Assembly: GCF_005870025.1 (NCBI RefSeq) | Contig: NZ_VATA01000027.1 | Coordinates: 25,913 to 89,912, forward strand | DNA length: 64,000 nt | Direction of reading: 5' to 3' | From: Poseidonocella sp. HB161398 | Lineage (GTDB): Bacteria; Pseudomonadota; Alphaproteobacteria; Rhodobacterales; Rhodobacteraceae | Shown: one piece after another, positions 57,024-64,000 of the stretch | How the letters are laid out: the number at the start of each line of letters is the position of its first letter | How positions within the stretch are numbered: the stretch's first letter is position 1 | Translations under genes and position numbers: made by a program | Notes under the pieces: model-generated | What the model saw: only the letters and a program-made list of their open reading frames with translations | Databases searched by the model: none | What the model was told of the DNA's origin: nothing

Positions 57024-57282
57024 CGCCCGCCCGGCGCAGCCGCGCCAGCAGGCCGGCGAGGCTGACGCCGAGATAGAAGATCTGGATCAGGGCGGAGCCG
57101 AGGTTGAAATCCATCCCGAGGCTCGCCAGCACCGCCAGTGCGGCCAGCCCGTTGAGCGCGTAGAAGGCGGCGCTGTCGCCGGTCAGCCGCCCGAGGCTGA
57201 GCGCCGCATAGGCCAGCGCGTAGAGCGCGAAGCCCGCGACGCCGAGGATCTCGCCAAGTCCCGCCTGCTCCAGCAGCTGCAT
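56977..57282 (-). CDS. small membrane protein (CBU_0592-like)
   Basis: 101 residues with three hydrophobic segments (about 12-32, 41-58, 62-82): LGVAGFALYALAYAALSLG, FYALNGLAALAVLASLG, SALIQIFYLGVSLAGLL. The layout matches the small CBU_0592 membrane family. Function is unknown. The charged, Ser/Ala/Pro-rich C-terminal tail is encoded inside the 3' end of the convergent M48 gene (47-nt overlap), which constrains both sequences. Confidence 0.78.
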   Translation of the reverse strand: MQLLEQAGLGEILGVAGFALYALAYAALSLGRLTGDSAAFYALNGLAALAVLASLGMDFNLGSALIQIFYLGVSLAGLLARLRRAGATAPPSAATSSPSPR

Positions 57283-57440
57283 TCGGCCAACCTCCCTTGC
57301 CCGGCAGGACGGGCCGGACCCTCCGGCGCCTGCCGCGGGTCCGCTTTACCCTAGGGAGGGATGGGTGTCGGTGCCTTATGGCACAGTCCTGCGGGGACGG
57401 TGCCCTGGAGGCCCGGGCCGGCGGCCGGGGCCCCGATGCG

Positions 57441-58814
57441 TCAGGCCAGGCGGCCCCAGAGGTCGTATTCGCCGGCCTCGTCCACCTCGACGGTGACGAT
57501 GTCGCCGGGCTTCAGCGCCTCGAACCCTTCGTCGATGAAGAGGTTGCCGTCGATCTCGGGCGCGTCGGCCTTGGTGCGGCAGGTGGCGGCCTCGGCATCG
57601 ACCTCGTCGACGATCACCTCGATCACCTTGCCGACCTTGGCTTCCAGCTTCGCCTCGGAGATCGCCTGGGCCTTCTCCATGAAGCGCTCCCAGCGCTCCT
57701 GCTTGACCTCGGCGGGCACATGGTCCGGCAGGTCGTTGGCGCGGGCGCCCTTGACGTTCTCGTACTGGAAGCAGCCGACCCGGTCGAGCTGGGCCTCGTC
57801 CATCCAGTCCAGCAGGTGCTGGAATTCGGCCTCGGTCTCGCCGGGATAGCCGACGATGAAGGTCGAGCGCAGGGTGAGGTCAGGGCAGGCGGCGCGCCAG
57901 GCGGCGATCTCCTCCAGCGTCCGCGAGGCGGCGGCGGGCCGCGCCATGCGCTTCAGCGTGTCGGGATGGGCGTGCTGGAACGGGATGTCGAGATAGGGCA
58001 GGACGCCGCCCCCCGACTGCGCGGCTTCCATCATCGGCACCAGCTCGCGCACATGCGGATAGGGATAGACATAGTGCATCCGCACCCAGGCGCCGAGCGT
58101 GCCCAGATCGCGCGCCAGATCGAGGATCGGCGCCTTCGACGGCCGCTCCGCCCAGTCGGTGCCATAGGCCGAGGTGTCCTGGCTGATGACGAGGAGCTCG
58201 CGCACCCCGGCCTCGACCAGCTTCTCGGCCTCGCGCATCACCGCCTTGTGCGGACGCGAGGCCAGCCGGCCGCGCATGTCGGGGATGATGCAGAACTTGC
58301 ACTTGTGGTTGCAGCCCTCGGAAATCTTCAGATAGCTGTAATGCCGCGGCGTCAGGCTGACCCCGCTGGCGGGCAGCAGGTCGATGAACGGATCCGGGGC
58401 GGGCGGCACCGCGCCATGGACGGCGTCGAGCACCTGCTCGTACTGGTGCGGCCCGGTCACGGCCAGAACCTTGGGATGCGCGCCGGTGATGTAGTCGGGC
58501 TCTGCGCCGAGGCAGCCGGTGACGATCACCTTGCCGTTCTCGCGCAGCGCCTCGCCGATCGCCTCCAGGCTTTCCGCCTTGGCGCTGTCGAGGAAGCCGC
58601 AGGTATTGACGATCACCGCTTCGGCGCCGGAATAGTCGGGCGAGATCGCGTAGCCCTCGGCGCGCAGCCGCGTCAGGATGCGCTCGCTGTCCACCAGCGC
58701 CTTGGGGCAGCCGAGCGAGACCATGCCGATGGTCGGCTGGCCGGGGCGGGCGGGCTCGTCGAAGCGGCCCTTCGGAGCAAGGTCCGGGCGGAGGTTCGGG
58801 GGATTCTGGGACAT
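57441..58814 (-). CDS. rimO: ribosomal protein S12 methylthiotransferase
   Basis: 457 residues, a radical-SAM enzyme that adds a methylthio group to Asp of ribosomal protein S12. The N-terminal cluster-binding Cys are Cys36, Cys72 and Cys101. The radical-SAM cluster is held by Cys168, Cys172 and Cys175 ([13 protein letters not shown]). The C-terminal TRAM domain (IEVIVDEVD to [13 protein letters not shown]) is RimO-like rather than MiaB-like. The start ATG at 58814 gives [10 protein letters not shown]. It is divergent from the Rieske oxygenase gene. Confidence 0.96.
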   Translation of the reverse strand: MSQNPPNLRPDLAPKGRFDEPARPGQPTIGMVSLGCPKALVDSERILTRLRAEGYAISPDYSGAEAVIVNTCGFLDSAKAESLEAIGEALRENGKVIVTGCLGAEPDYITGAHPKVLAVTGPHQYEQVLDAVHGAVPPAPDPFIDLLPASGVSLTPRHYSYLKISEGCNHKCKFCIIPDMRGRLASRPHKAVMREAEKLVEAGVRELLVISQDTSAYGTDWAERPSKAPILDLARDLGTLGAWVRMHYVYPYPHVRELVPMMEAAQSGGGVLPYLDIPFQHAHPDTLKRMARPAAASRTLEEIAAWRAACPDLTLRSTFIVGYPGETEAEFQHLLDWMDEAQLDRVGCFQYENVKGARANDLPDHVPAEVKQERWERFMEKAQAISEAKLEAKVGKVIEVIVDEVDAEAATCRTKADAPEIDGNLFIDEGFEALKPGDIVTVEVDEAGEYDLWGRLA

Positions 58815-58990
58815 GGAGCCGCACATAGAGCATCCGGCGCGCTGCGGGAAGAGGCGCCGCGCGCGCTTTGTCCCCGCCTAAGCCATGCTGAGGAAAAACC
58901 GTCTTGCCGCAGGGGCGGGCGGCGCCGCAGGCTCCGGCCCGGATCGGGCCGGTGGTCGCGTCCGTGATCGCGTCTGTCCAGGAGCCCCGC

Positions 58991-60118
58991 ATGTCCGAGC
59001 TGTCCGCCGCCGCCGAACTGGCCCGCAATGCCGCCACGCCCTTCGAGCGGGCCGAGGCGATGCCGGTCTCGGTCTATACCTCGCGCGATTTCCTCGCGCA
59101 GGAGCAGGCCGGGATCTTCGCCAAAAGCTGGATCTGCGCCGGGCGCGCCGAGACGCTGGCAGCCCCGGGGGACTTCCTGACGCTGGAGATCGCGGGCGAG
59201 CCGGTGATCGTGCTGCGCGACCGCGACGGGCAGCTGCGGGCGATGTCGAATGTCTGCCGCCACCGCATGTCGGTGCTGCTCGAGGGCCGCGGCAATGCCC
59301 GCGTCATCACCTGCCCCTACCATGCCTGGAGCTACAATCTCGACGGCTCGCTGCGCGGCGCCCCGGCGATGGAGAGGAACGGCAGCTTCTGCAAGGAGGA
59401 CACCCGCCTGCCGGCGATCCGCGCCGAAGACTGGAAGGGCTGGATCATGCTGGCGCTCGACCCGGATCTGCCCGGCCCCGACGAGGTCTTCGCCGGGCTC
59501 GACGACCTCGTGGGCTATCTCGACATGGGCCGCTACACCGAGACCTTCCGCGAAGAGCACCGCTGGAACACCAACTGGAAGATCCTCGCCGAGAACTTCA
59601 TGGAGAGCTACCACCTGCCGATGTGCCATTCCGGCACGATCGGCGGCGCCTCGAAACTGTCGGAGATGGTCTGCCCCGAGGGCTATCCGGGCTTCAACTA
59701 CCACCACATCCTGAAGGACGAGCGGGTGCCCCTGGCGCTGGCGCATCCGTCGAACACGGTGCTCGAGGGCGAGGACCGGCGGCGCACCTGGCTGCTGGCG
59801 CTCTATCCGTCGCTGCTGATCACGCTGACGCCCGGATATTTCTGGTACCTGTCGCTGATGCCCGACGGGCCGGATCACGTGAAGATCCTCTATGGCGGCG
59901 GGCTGTCGCCGGACTTCATGGCCGATCCGGAGGCGGAGGCGCATTTCGCGGCGCTCAAGACGCTGCTCGACGAGGTGAACGAAGAGGACCGGGGCTGCAC
60001 CGAGCGGGTCTGGAAGGGGCTGCAGAGCCGCTTCGCCAGGCCTGGGGCGCTGTCGCATCTGGAGCGGCCGAATTACGACTTCGCCCGCTGGATCTCGGCG
60101 CGGATCCCGGCAGAGTAG
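58991..60118 (+). CDS. Rieske non-heme iron oxygenase, alpha subunit
   Basis: 375 residues. The Rieske [2Fe-2S] ligands are Cys89, His91, Cys108 and His111 (CRHRM and CPYHAW). The mononuclear iron site is in NFMESYHLPMCHSGT, with a distal Asp in the C-terminal domain. The wording fits the group that includes glycine-betaine/choline and other quaternary-amine or aromatic oxygenases (GbcA-like), so the substrate is undecided. No reductase gene is adjacent. GGAG lies 7 nt before the ATG at 58991. Confidence 0.9.
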   Translation: MSELSAAAELARNAATPFERAEAMPVSVYTSRDFLAQEQAGIFAKSWICAGRAETLAAPGDFLTLEIAGEPVIVLRDRDGQLRAMSNVCRHRMSVLLEGRGNARVITCPYHAWSYNLDGSLRGAPAMERNGSFCKEDTRLPAIRAEDWKGWIMLALDPDLPGPDEVFAGLDDLVGYLDMGRYTETFREEHRWNTNWKILAENFMESYHLPMCHSGTIGGASKLSEMVCPEGYPGFNYHHILKDERVPLALAHPSNTVLEGEDRRRTWLLALYPSLLITLTPGYFWYLSLMPDGPDHVKILYGGGLSPDFMADPEAEAHFAALKTLLDEVNEEDRGCTERVWKGLQSRFARPGALSHLERPNYDFARWISARIPAE

Positions 60119-60182
60119 CGACGGCCGGGGCCGGGGCGGCAGCCGGGGGATCCGGGGGCGGGAGCCCCCGGGGCAGGCCGCC

Positions 60183-60788
60183 TCAGCGGCGGCGGTCGCG
60201 GCGCGAGGACATCGGCTGGAAGGCCACGCCGACATGCGCCTCGCAATAGGGCTTGCCCTGCTGGGTGGGCAGGCCGCAGAACCAGAAGTCGTCCGTGGCC
60301 GGATCGCCGATCGGCCATTTGCAGGTCCGCTCGGTCAGTTCCATCAGCGTCAGCCGCTTGGCCTTCTTCTCGACCTCGCGCTGCGAGGCCAGCGCCTCGG
60401 GGCTGATCTCGTTGGCCGAGGGCTGCGGCGGCAGCGGCTGGCCCGCGGGCACGATCGGCTTGCGCGTGGCGGGGACGGGGATCTTCACGGAGGCGACTGC
60501 CTCGCGGGGTTTCGGCGCTTCCGCCTCGATTTCGGGTTCCGCCACGGGCGCGGCGGCCTTGGGTGCTTCCATCTTCGGTGCCTCGGTGACCTGGGCTTCG
60601 GCAGGCTTGGTTTCGGGCTTCGGGGGGGTGCCCGCGCCGCCGGTTCGGTTCGACAGTCCCAGCCGGTGAACCTTGCCGATCACCGCATTGCGCGTCACGC
60701 CGCCCAGAGCCTTGGCGATCTGGCTGGCGCTCTGGCCTTCCGACCACATCTTCTTCAGCAGCTCGACGCGTTCTTCGGTCCAGGACAT
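60183..60788 (-). CDS. gcrA: cell-cycle regulator GcrA
   Basis: 201 residues. The N-terminal DNA-binding helix-turn-helix is unmistakable (MSWTEERVELLKKMWSEG, then VTRNAVIGKVHRLGLSNR). A ~90-residue Pro/Ala/Glu-rich linker follows, then the sigma-70-binding domain with CKWPIGDP and FCGLPTQQGKPYCEAH. It reads CcrM-methylated GANTC sites to drive division genes. The start ATG at 60788 was chosen because GcrA begins MSWT. It is divergent from the ABC permease gene. Confidence 0.96.
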   Translation of the reverse strand: MSWTEERVELLKKMWSEGQSASQIAKALGGVTRNAVIGKVHRLGLSNRTGGAGTPPKPETKPAEAQVTEAPKMEAPKAAAPVAEPEIEAEAPKPREAVASVKIPVPATRKPIVPAGQPLPPQPSANEISPEALASQREVEKKAKRLTLMELTERTCKWPIGDPATDDFWFCGLPTQQGKPYCEAHVGVAFQPMSSRRDRRR

Positions 60789-60944
60789 TCGCGGTTCCAC
60801 TTCTGGTGTCAGGGCGGGCCGGGTCGCATCCGGCCGGGTCCGGCGCGATCTTCGGCCGGAAGCCCCTATCATATCGTTTCGATGGCGGGTATCAACCCGC
60901 GCGACGGATCAAGGCCGCGCCACTATCTAAGGGAGCCCGCAGTC

Positions 60945-61748
60945 ATGGACAATACCCGGCAGATGGGAACCCGCCGCTTCGGCCGCGTCAACTGGCTGGG
61001 CATGACGACCCTCGCCGAGCGCGAGACGCGCCGCTTCATGGCGGTCTGGTCGCAGACGGTGATGGCGCCGCTGATCACCGCCGTGCTCTTTCTCGCCGTC
61101 TTCGGCCTGGCGCTGGGAACGCGGCGGGGCGAGGTGATGGGCGTGCCCTTCCTGAACTTCATCGCCCCGGGCATCCTGATGATGTCGGTGATCCAGAACG
61201 CCTTCGCCAACACCTCCTCCTCGATCCTCGTGGCGAAGGTGCAGGGCAATATCGTCGACACGCTGATGCCGCCGCTCTCTGCGGGCGAGATGCTGGCGGG
61301 CTACCTGGCCGGCGCGCTGGCCCGCGGGCTCCTGGTGTCGCTTCCGGTTCTCGCGCTGATGACGGCCTATCTCGGCACCGGGCTGGCCCATCCGGTCTGG
61401 CTGGCGCTGGTGCTGGTGCTCGGCTCGGTGCTGATGGGCAGCCTCGGCATCGTCGGCGCGATCTACGCGCAGAAATTCGACCAGATGTCGGTGATCTCCA
61501 ACTTCGTGATCACGCCGCTGACCTTCCTGTCGGGGACCTTCTACTCGATCGAGGTGCTGCCGCCGGTGATGCGGGCGCTGTGCCATGTCAATCCGATCTT
61601 CTACCTGATCGACGGCGCGCGCTATGCAATCCTCGGCGTGTCCGACAGCTCTCCCTGGATCGGGCTCGGGGTCTGCGGGGCGGCCTCGGCCGGTCTCTGC
61701 GCGCTCTGCTGGTACTGGTTCCGGATCGGCCACCGGCTGAAGCCCTGA
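60945..61748 (+). CDS. ABC-2 type transporter permease
   Basis: 267 residues with six hydrophobic segments and the ABC2 membrane-domain pattern (RFMAVWSQTVMAPLITAVLF, GILMMSVIQNAFANTSSSI, FLSGTFYSIEVLPPVMR). It resembles YadH-type exporters. An ATPase partner normally sits next to such a permease, but none is adjacent here. The ATG at 60945 follows GGGAG by 9 nt and starts MDNTRQMGTRR. A very strong hairpin follows the gene. Confidence 0.9.
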   Translation: MDNTRQMGTRRFGRVNWLGMTTLAERETRRFMAVWSQTVMAPLITAVLFLAVFGLALGTRRGEVMGVPFLNFIAPGILMMSVIQNAFANTSSSILVAKVQGNIVDTLMPPLSAGEMLAGYLAGALARGLLVSLPVLALMTAYLGTGLAHPVWLALVLVLGSVLMGSLGIVGAIYAQKFDQMSVISNFVITPLTFLSGTFYSIEVLPPVMRALCHVNPIFYLIDGARYAILGVSDSSPWIGLGVCGAASAGLCALCWYWFRIGHRLKP

Positions 61749-62053
61749 GCGGAGCTCCGGCAGAGGCGGGGGAGGGGGCCGGGGAGGGGGGGGGGCCCCC
61801 TCCCCGGCCCCCTCCCCGGGCGCGCGTGGCTGGCGCGGGACGGAAAACCTCTGGATTGCCCGGCGGATCCGGTGTATGCGCCCGCTCATGACCGGACCGA
61901 CTCCCTCCCTGCGCGCCACGCGCCGAAGCCGACGCGCCAGCGTCTGAGCCGTCCTGTCCGGATGCAGGGCAAAACGTCCGTGCATCCCCCTCTCCCATTG
62001 ACAGTCTTTCCGCCCTCGGGCACCCCTTGGGCTTCCTGAAGAGGACCACGACC
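61749..62053. other. 305-nt intergenic region before argD
   Basis: It holds a perfect 22-bp inverted repeat near its left end (61769-61817) and otherwise no gene that I can support. The argD promoter must lie in the right-hand 200 bp. TTGACA at 61998-62003 is an ideal -35 hexamer, but no convincing -10 follows at the right distance, so I do not mark one. Confidence 0.5.
61769..61817. terminator. perfect 22-bp G/C hairpin after the ABC permease gene
   Basis: The left arm (61769-61790) is two GGGGAGGGGG units joined by CC. The right arm (61796-61817) is its exact complement, and the loop is GGGGG. Each arm is itself a tandem of the same block. No T-tract follows. Confidence 0.6.
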
Positions 62054-63241
62054 ATGATCCCGTCCGTTCTGCCGACCTATTCCCGGCTCCCGCTGTCCTT
62101 CGTCTCCGGCGAAGGGTCCTGGCTGGTCGAGGCCGATGGTCGCCGATTCCTGGATATGGGCGCCGGGATCGCGGTGAACGCGCTCGGCCATGCCGCGCCG
62201 GAGCTGGTCGAGGTGCTGACCGCCCAGGCGAAGAAGCTGTGGCATGTCTCGAACCTCTACACCATTCCCGAGCAGGAGCGGCTGGCCGCCAAGCTGGTCG
62301 AGCTGACCTTCGCGGACACCGTCTTCTTCACCAATTCCGGCACCGAGGCGGCCGAGCTCGCCATCAAGATGGCGCGGAAGTACCACTATGCCAAGGACGC
62401 CCCGCGCGAGCAGATCATCGCCATGCAGGGCGCCTTCCACGGCCGCTCCACCGGCGCCATCGCGATGGCCGGGGGCGACAAGATGGTAAAGGGCTTCGGC
62501 CCGCTGATGCCCGGCTTCGAGCATCTGCCCTTCGGCGATATCGAGGCGATGAAGGCGGCGATCTCGCAGGACACCGCCGCGGTCATCGTCGAGCCGATCC
62601 AGGGCGAGGGCGGCATCCGCGTCCTGCCCGACGCCTTCCTCAGGGAGCTGCGCGCGCTCTGCGACGCGGCCGGGGCGCTGCTGATCTTCGACGAGGTGCA
62701 ATGCGGCATGGGCCGGACCGGCCGGCTTTTCGCGCATGAATATGCCGGCGTCGCGCCCGACATCATGATGTCCGCCAAGGGCATCGGCGGCGGCTTCCCG
62801 CTCGGCGCGGTGCTGGCCAGGGAGGACGCGGCCGCGGGGATGACCGCGGGCACCCATGGCTCGACCTATGGCGGCAACCCGCTCGGCTGCGCGATCGGCG
62901 CGGCGGTGGTCGACATCGTCTCCGACCCGGCCTTCCTGGTCGAGATCAACCGCAAGGCCGGCCTGCTGCGCCAGGGGCTCGAGGGGCTCGTCGCCTCGCA
63001 TCCGGACGTCTTCGAGTCGGTGCGCGGCACCGGGCTGATGATCGGGCTGAAATGCAGGGTCGCCCCGGCGGACGTCGTCGCCGCGGCCCAGGCCGAGGAG
63101 CTGCTGACGGTTCCGGCGGCCGACAACGTGGTGCGGCTGCTGCCCGCGCTGAACATTCCCGACGGGGATATCGCAGAGGCGGTGGCGCGGCTGGACCGGG
63201 CTGCCGGCGCGCTGGCCGGGGACACGGCCGCGAGCGCCTGA
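62054..63241 (+). CDS. argD: acetylornithine aminotransferase
   Basis: 395 residues, a class III PLP aminotransferase. It uses glutamate to convert N-acetylglutamate semialdehyde to N-acetylornithine in arginine synthesis. TNSGTEAAELAIKMARK binds the cofactor, FDEVQCGMGRTG is the Asp-containing PLP site, and Lys242 in MSAKGIGGGFPLG is the Schiff-base lysine. The ATG at 62054 (MIPSVLPTYSRLPL) is the usual start. argF follows after 12 nt. Confidence 0.96.
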   Translation: MIPSVLPTYSRLPLSFVSGEGSWLVEADGRRFLDMGAGIAVNALGHAAPELVEVLTAQAKKLWHVSNLYTIPEQERLAAKLVELTFADTVFFTNSGTEAAELAIKMARKYHYAKDAPREQIIAMQGAFHGRSTGAIAMAGGDKMVKGFGPLMPGFEHLPFGDIEAMKAAISQDTAAVIVEPIQGEGGIRVLPDAFLRELRALCDAAGALLIFDEVQCGMGRTGRLFAHEYAGVAPDIMMSAKGIGGGFPLGAVLAREDAAAGMTAGTHGSTYGGNPLGCAIGAAVVDIVSDPAFLVEINRKAGLLRQGLEGLVASHPDVFESVRGTGLMIGLKCRVAPADVVAAAQAEELLTVPAADNVVRLLPALNIPDGDIAEAVARLDRAAGALAGDTAASA

Positions 63242-63253
63242 GGTTTGGTAACG

Positions 63254-64000
63254 ATGAAGCACTTCCTGGACATCCACAAGACGTCTCCGGCGGACCTGCG
63301 GGCCATGCTGGATCTGGCGGCGAAGATGAAGACCGCGCGGAAGGGGCTGCCGAAAGGCACCCCGGATTCCGAGCAGGCGCTGGCCGGGCGCATGGTGGCG
63401 CTGATCTTCGAGAAGCCCTCCACCCGGACCCGCGTCTCCTTCGATGTCGGCACCCGCCAGATGGGCGGGCAGACCATGGTCCTGACCGGCTCCGAGATGC
63501 AGCTCGGCCATGGCGAGAGCATCGCCGACACGGCGCGCGTGCTCAGCCGCTATGTCGACCTGATCATGATCCGCACCTTCGGCGAGGACACCCTGCTGGA
63601 GCTCGCGGAATACGCCACCGTGCCGGTCATCAACGGCCTGACGAACCGCAGCCATCCCTGCCAGATCATGGCCGACATCCTCACCTTCGAGGAGCATCGC
63701 GGCCCGATCGGCGGCCGCAAGGTCGTCTGGACCGGCGACGGCAACAATGTCTGCGCCTCCTTCATCCATGCCGCCACCCAGTTCGGCTTCGAACTGGTCT
63801 TCTCCGGGCCCGAGACGCTCGACCCGGATGCGGCCTATGTCGAGGAGGCGCGCGCCAATGGCGCGAAGATCACCATCGAGCGCGACCCGGAGCGCGCGGT
63901 GGAGGGGGCCGACCTGATCGTCGCCGACACCTGGGTGTCGATGCATGACGGCGAGGAGACCCGCGAGCGGCGCCACAACCTGCTGGCGCCCTACCAGGTC
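63254..64000 (+). CDS. argF: ornithine carbamoyltransferase, 5' part (cut by window edge)
   Basis: The frame starts at the ATG at 63254 and is open to the window edge (249 codons, about 60 residues short of the usual ~308). It makes citrulline from ornithine and carbamoyl phosphate. The carbamoyl-phosphate loop reads [12 protein letters not shown], the second site reads [13 protein letters not shown], and DTWVSMHD precedes the ornithine-binding end. It lies 12 nt after argD, forming an argDF operon. Confidence 0.95.
   Translation, partial: MKHFLDIHKTSPADLRAMLDLAAKMKTARKGLPKGTPDSEQALAGRMVALIFEKPSTRTRVSFDVGTRQMGGQTMVLTGSEMQLGHGESIADTARVLSRYVDLIMIRTFGEDTLLELAEYATVPVINGLTNRSHPCQIMADILTFEEHRGPIGGRKVVWTGDGNNVCASFIHAATQFGFELVFSGPETLDPDAAYVEEARANGAKITIERDPERAVEGADLIVADTWVSMHDGEETRERRHNLLAPYQV

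Noticed and set aside
61886..63976. 696-codon minus-strand frame opposite argD-argF
   Set aside because: Shadow of two confidently identified arginine genes.

Overview
The window looks like chromosomal DNA of an alphaproteobacterium of the Rhodobacterales (Rhodobacter/Paracoccus-type). It is very GC-rich (judged by eye, not computed). It carries GcrA, a DUF3572 protein, a recF/gyrB block, a zur-znuCB/znuA locus and several TRAP transporters, and the protein wording throughout is typical of that order. I cannot name a genus. Most of the window is ordinary chromosomal core, densely packed with frequent 4-nt ATGA overlaps. I see no insertion sequence, prophage or CRISPR array.

Layout: 1-1767 is the end of an EF-hand gene plus an ECF sigma factor operon with a small membrane protein (anti-sigma candidate) and a periplasmic heavy-metal sensor-like protein. 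1768-3713 is almost 2 kb with no credible gene. 3714-8130 is a signalling block: a PleD-like GGEEF protein whose receiver lacks its phospho-acceptor, DUF3572, a HAD phosphatase, and an H-NOX-like sensor without the expected heme histidine coupled to an HNOBA-GGDEF diguanylate cyclase. 8108-11461 is a DctPQM TRAP operon ending in a 52-residue membrane microprotein. 11657-16763 holds DUF2237, deoC with a double-module aldehyde dehydrogenase, pth and an IsdG/HmuQ-type heme-degrading enzyme. 16876-20468 is zinc uptake (zur-znuC-znuB divergent from znuA, with Zur-box-like palindromes). 20469-21284 is gene-free and contains a 112-bp direct repeat.

21285-28263 has trpA, a CysG-like precorrin-2 dehydrogenase with a decayed methyltransferase half, and an RND efflux pair divergent from its TetR regulator, with two operator-like palindromes. 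Two identical tRNA-Gly(GCC) genes, an MFS transporter and a soluble three-PAS chemoreceptor follow. 32283-39191 encodes a 2302-residue transglutaminase-like/DUF4011/SF1 helicase/Vsr-like nuclease/DUF3320 protein. This is the best candidate for an unusual nucleic-acid or phage-defence system. It lies directly downstream of recF-VOC-LysE-gyrB.

44542-47662 is a uracil-catabolism (URC-type) cluster: GTP cyclohydrolase II-like URC1, DUF1688/URC4 and upp. 47755-49961 pairs a GlcD/D-lactate dehydrogenase-type flavoprotein with a divergent phosphoglycolate phosphatase. 50064-53247 is a TAXI-TRAP transporter. 53207-61748 contains a glutathionyl-hydroquinone reductase, EI24 protein, nitroreductase, DUF167, an M48 lipoprotein protease, rimO, a Rieske oxygenase, gcrA and an orphan ABC-2 permease. 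The window ends in argD-argF, with argF cut by the window edge.
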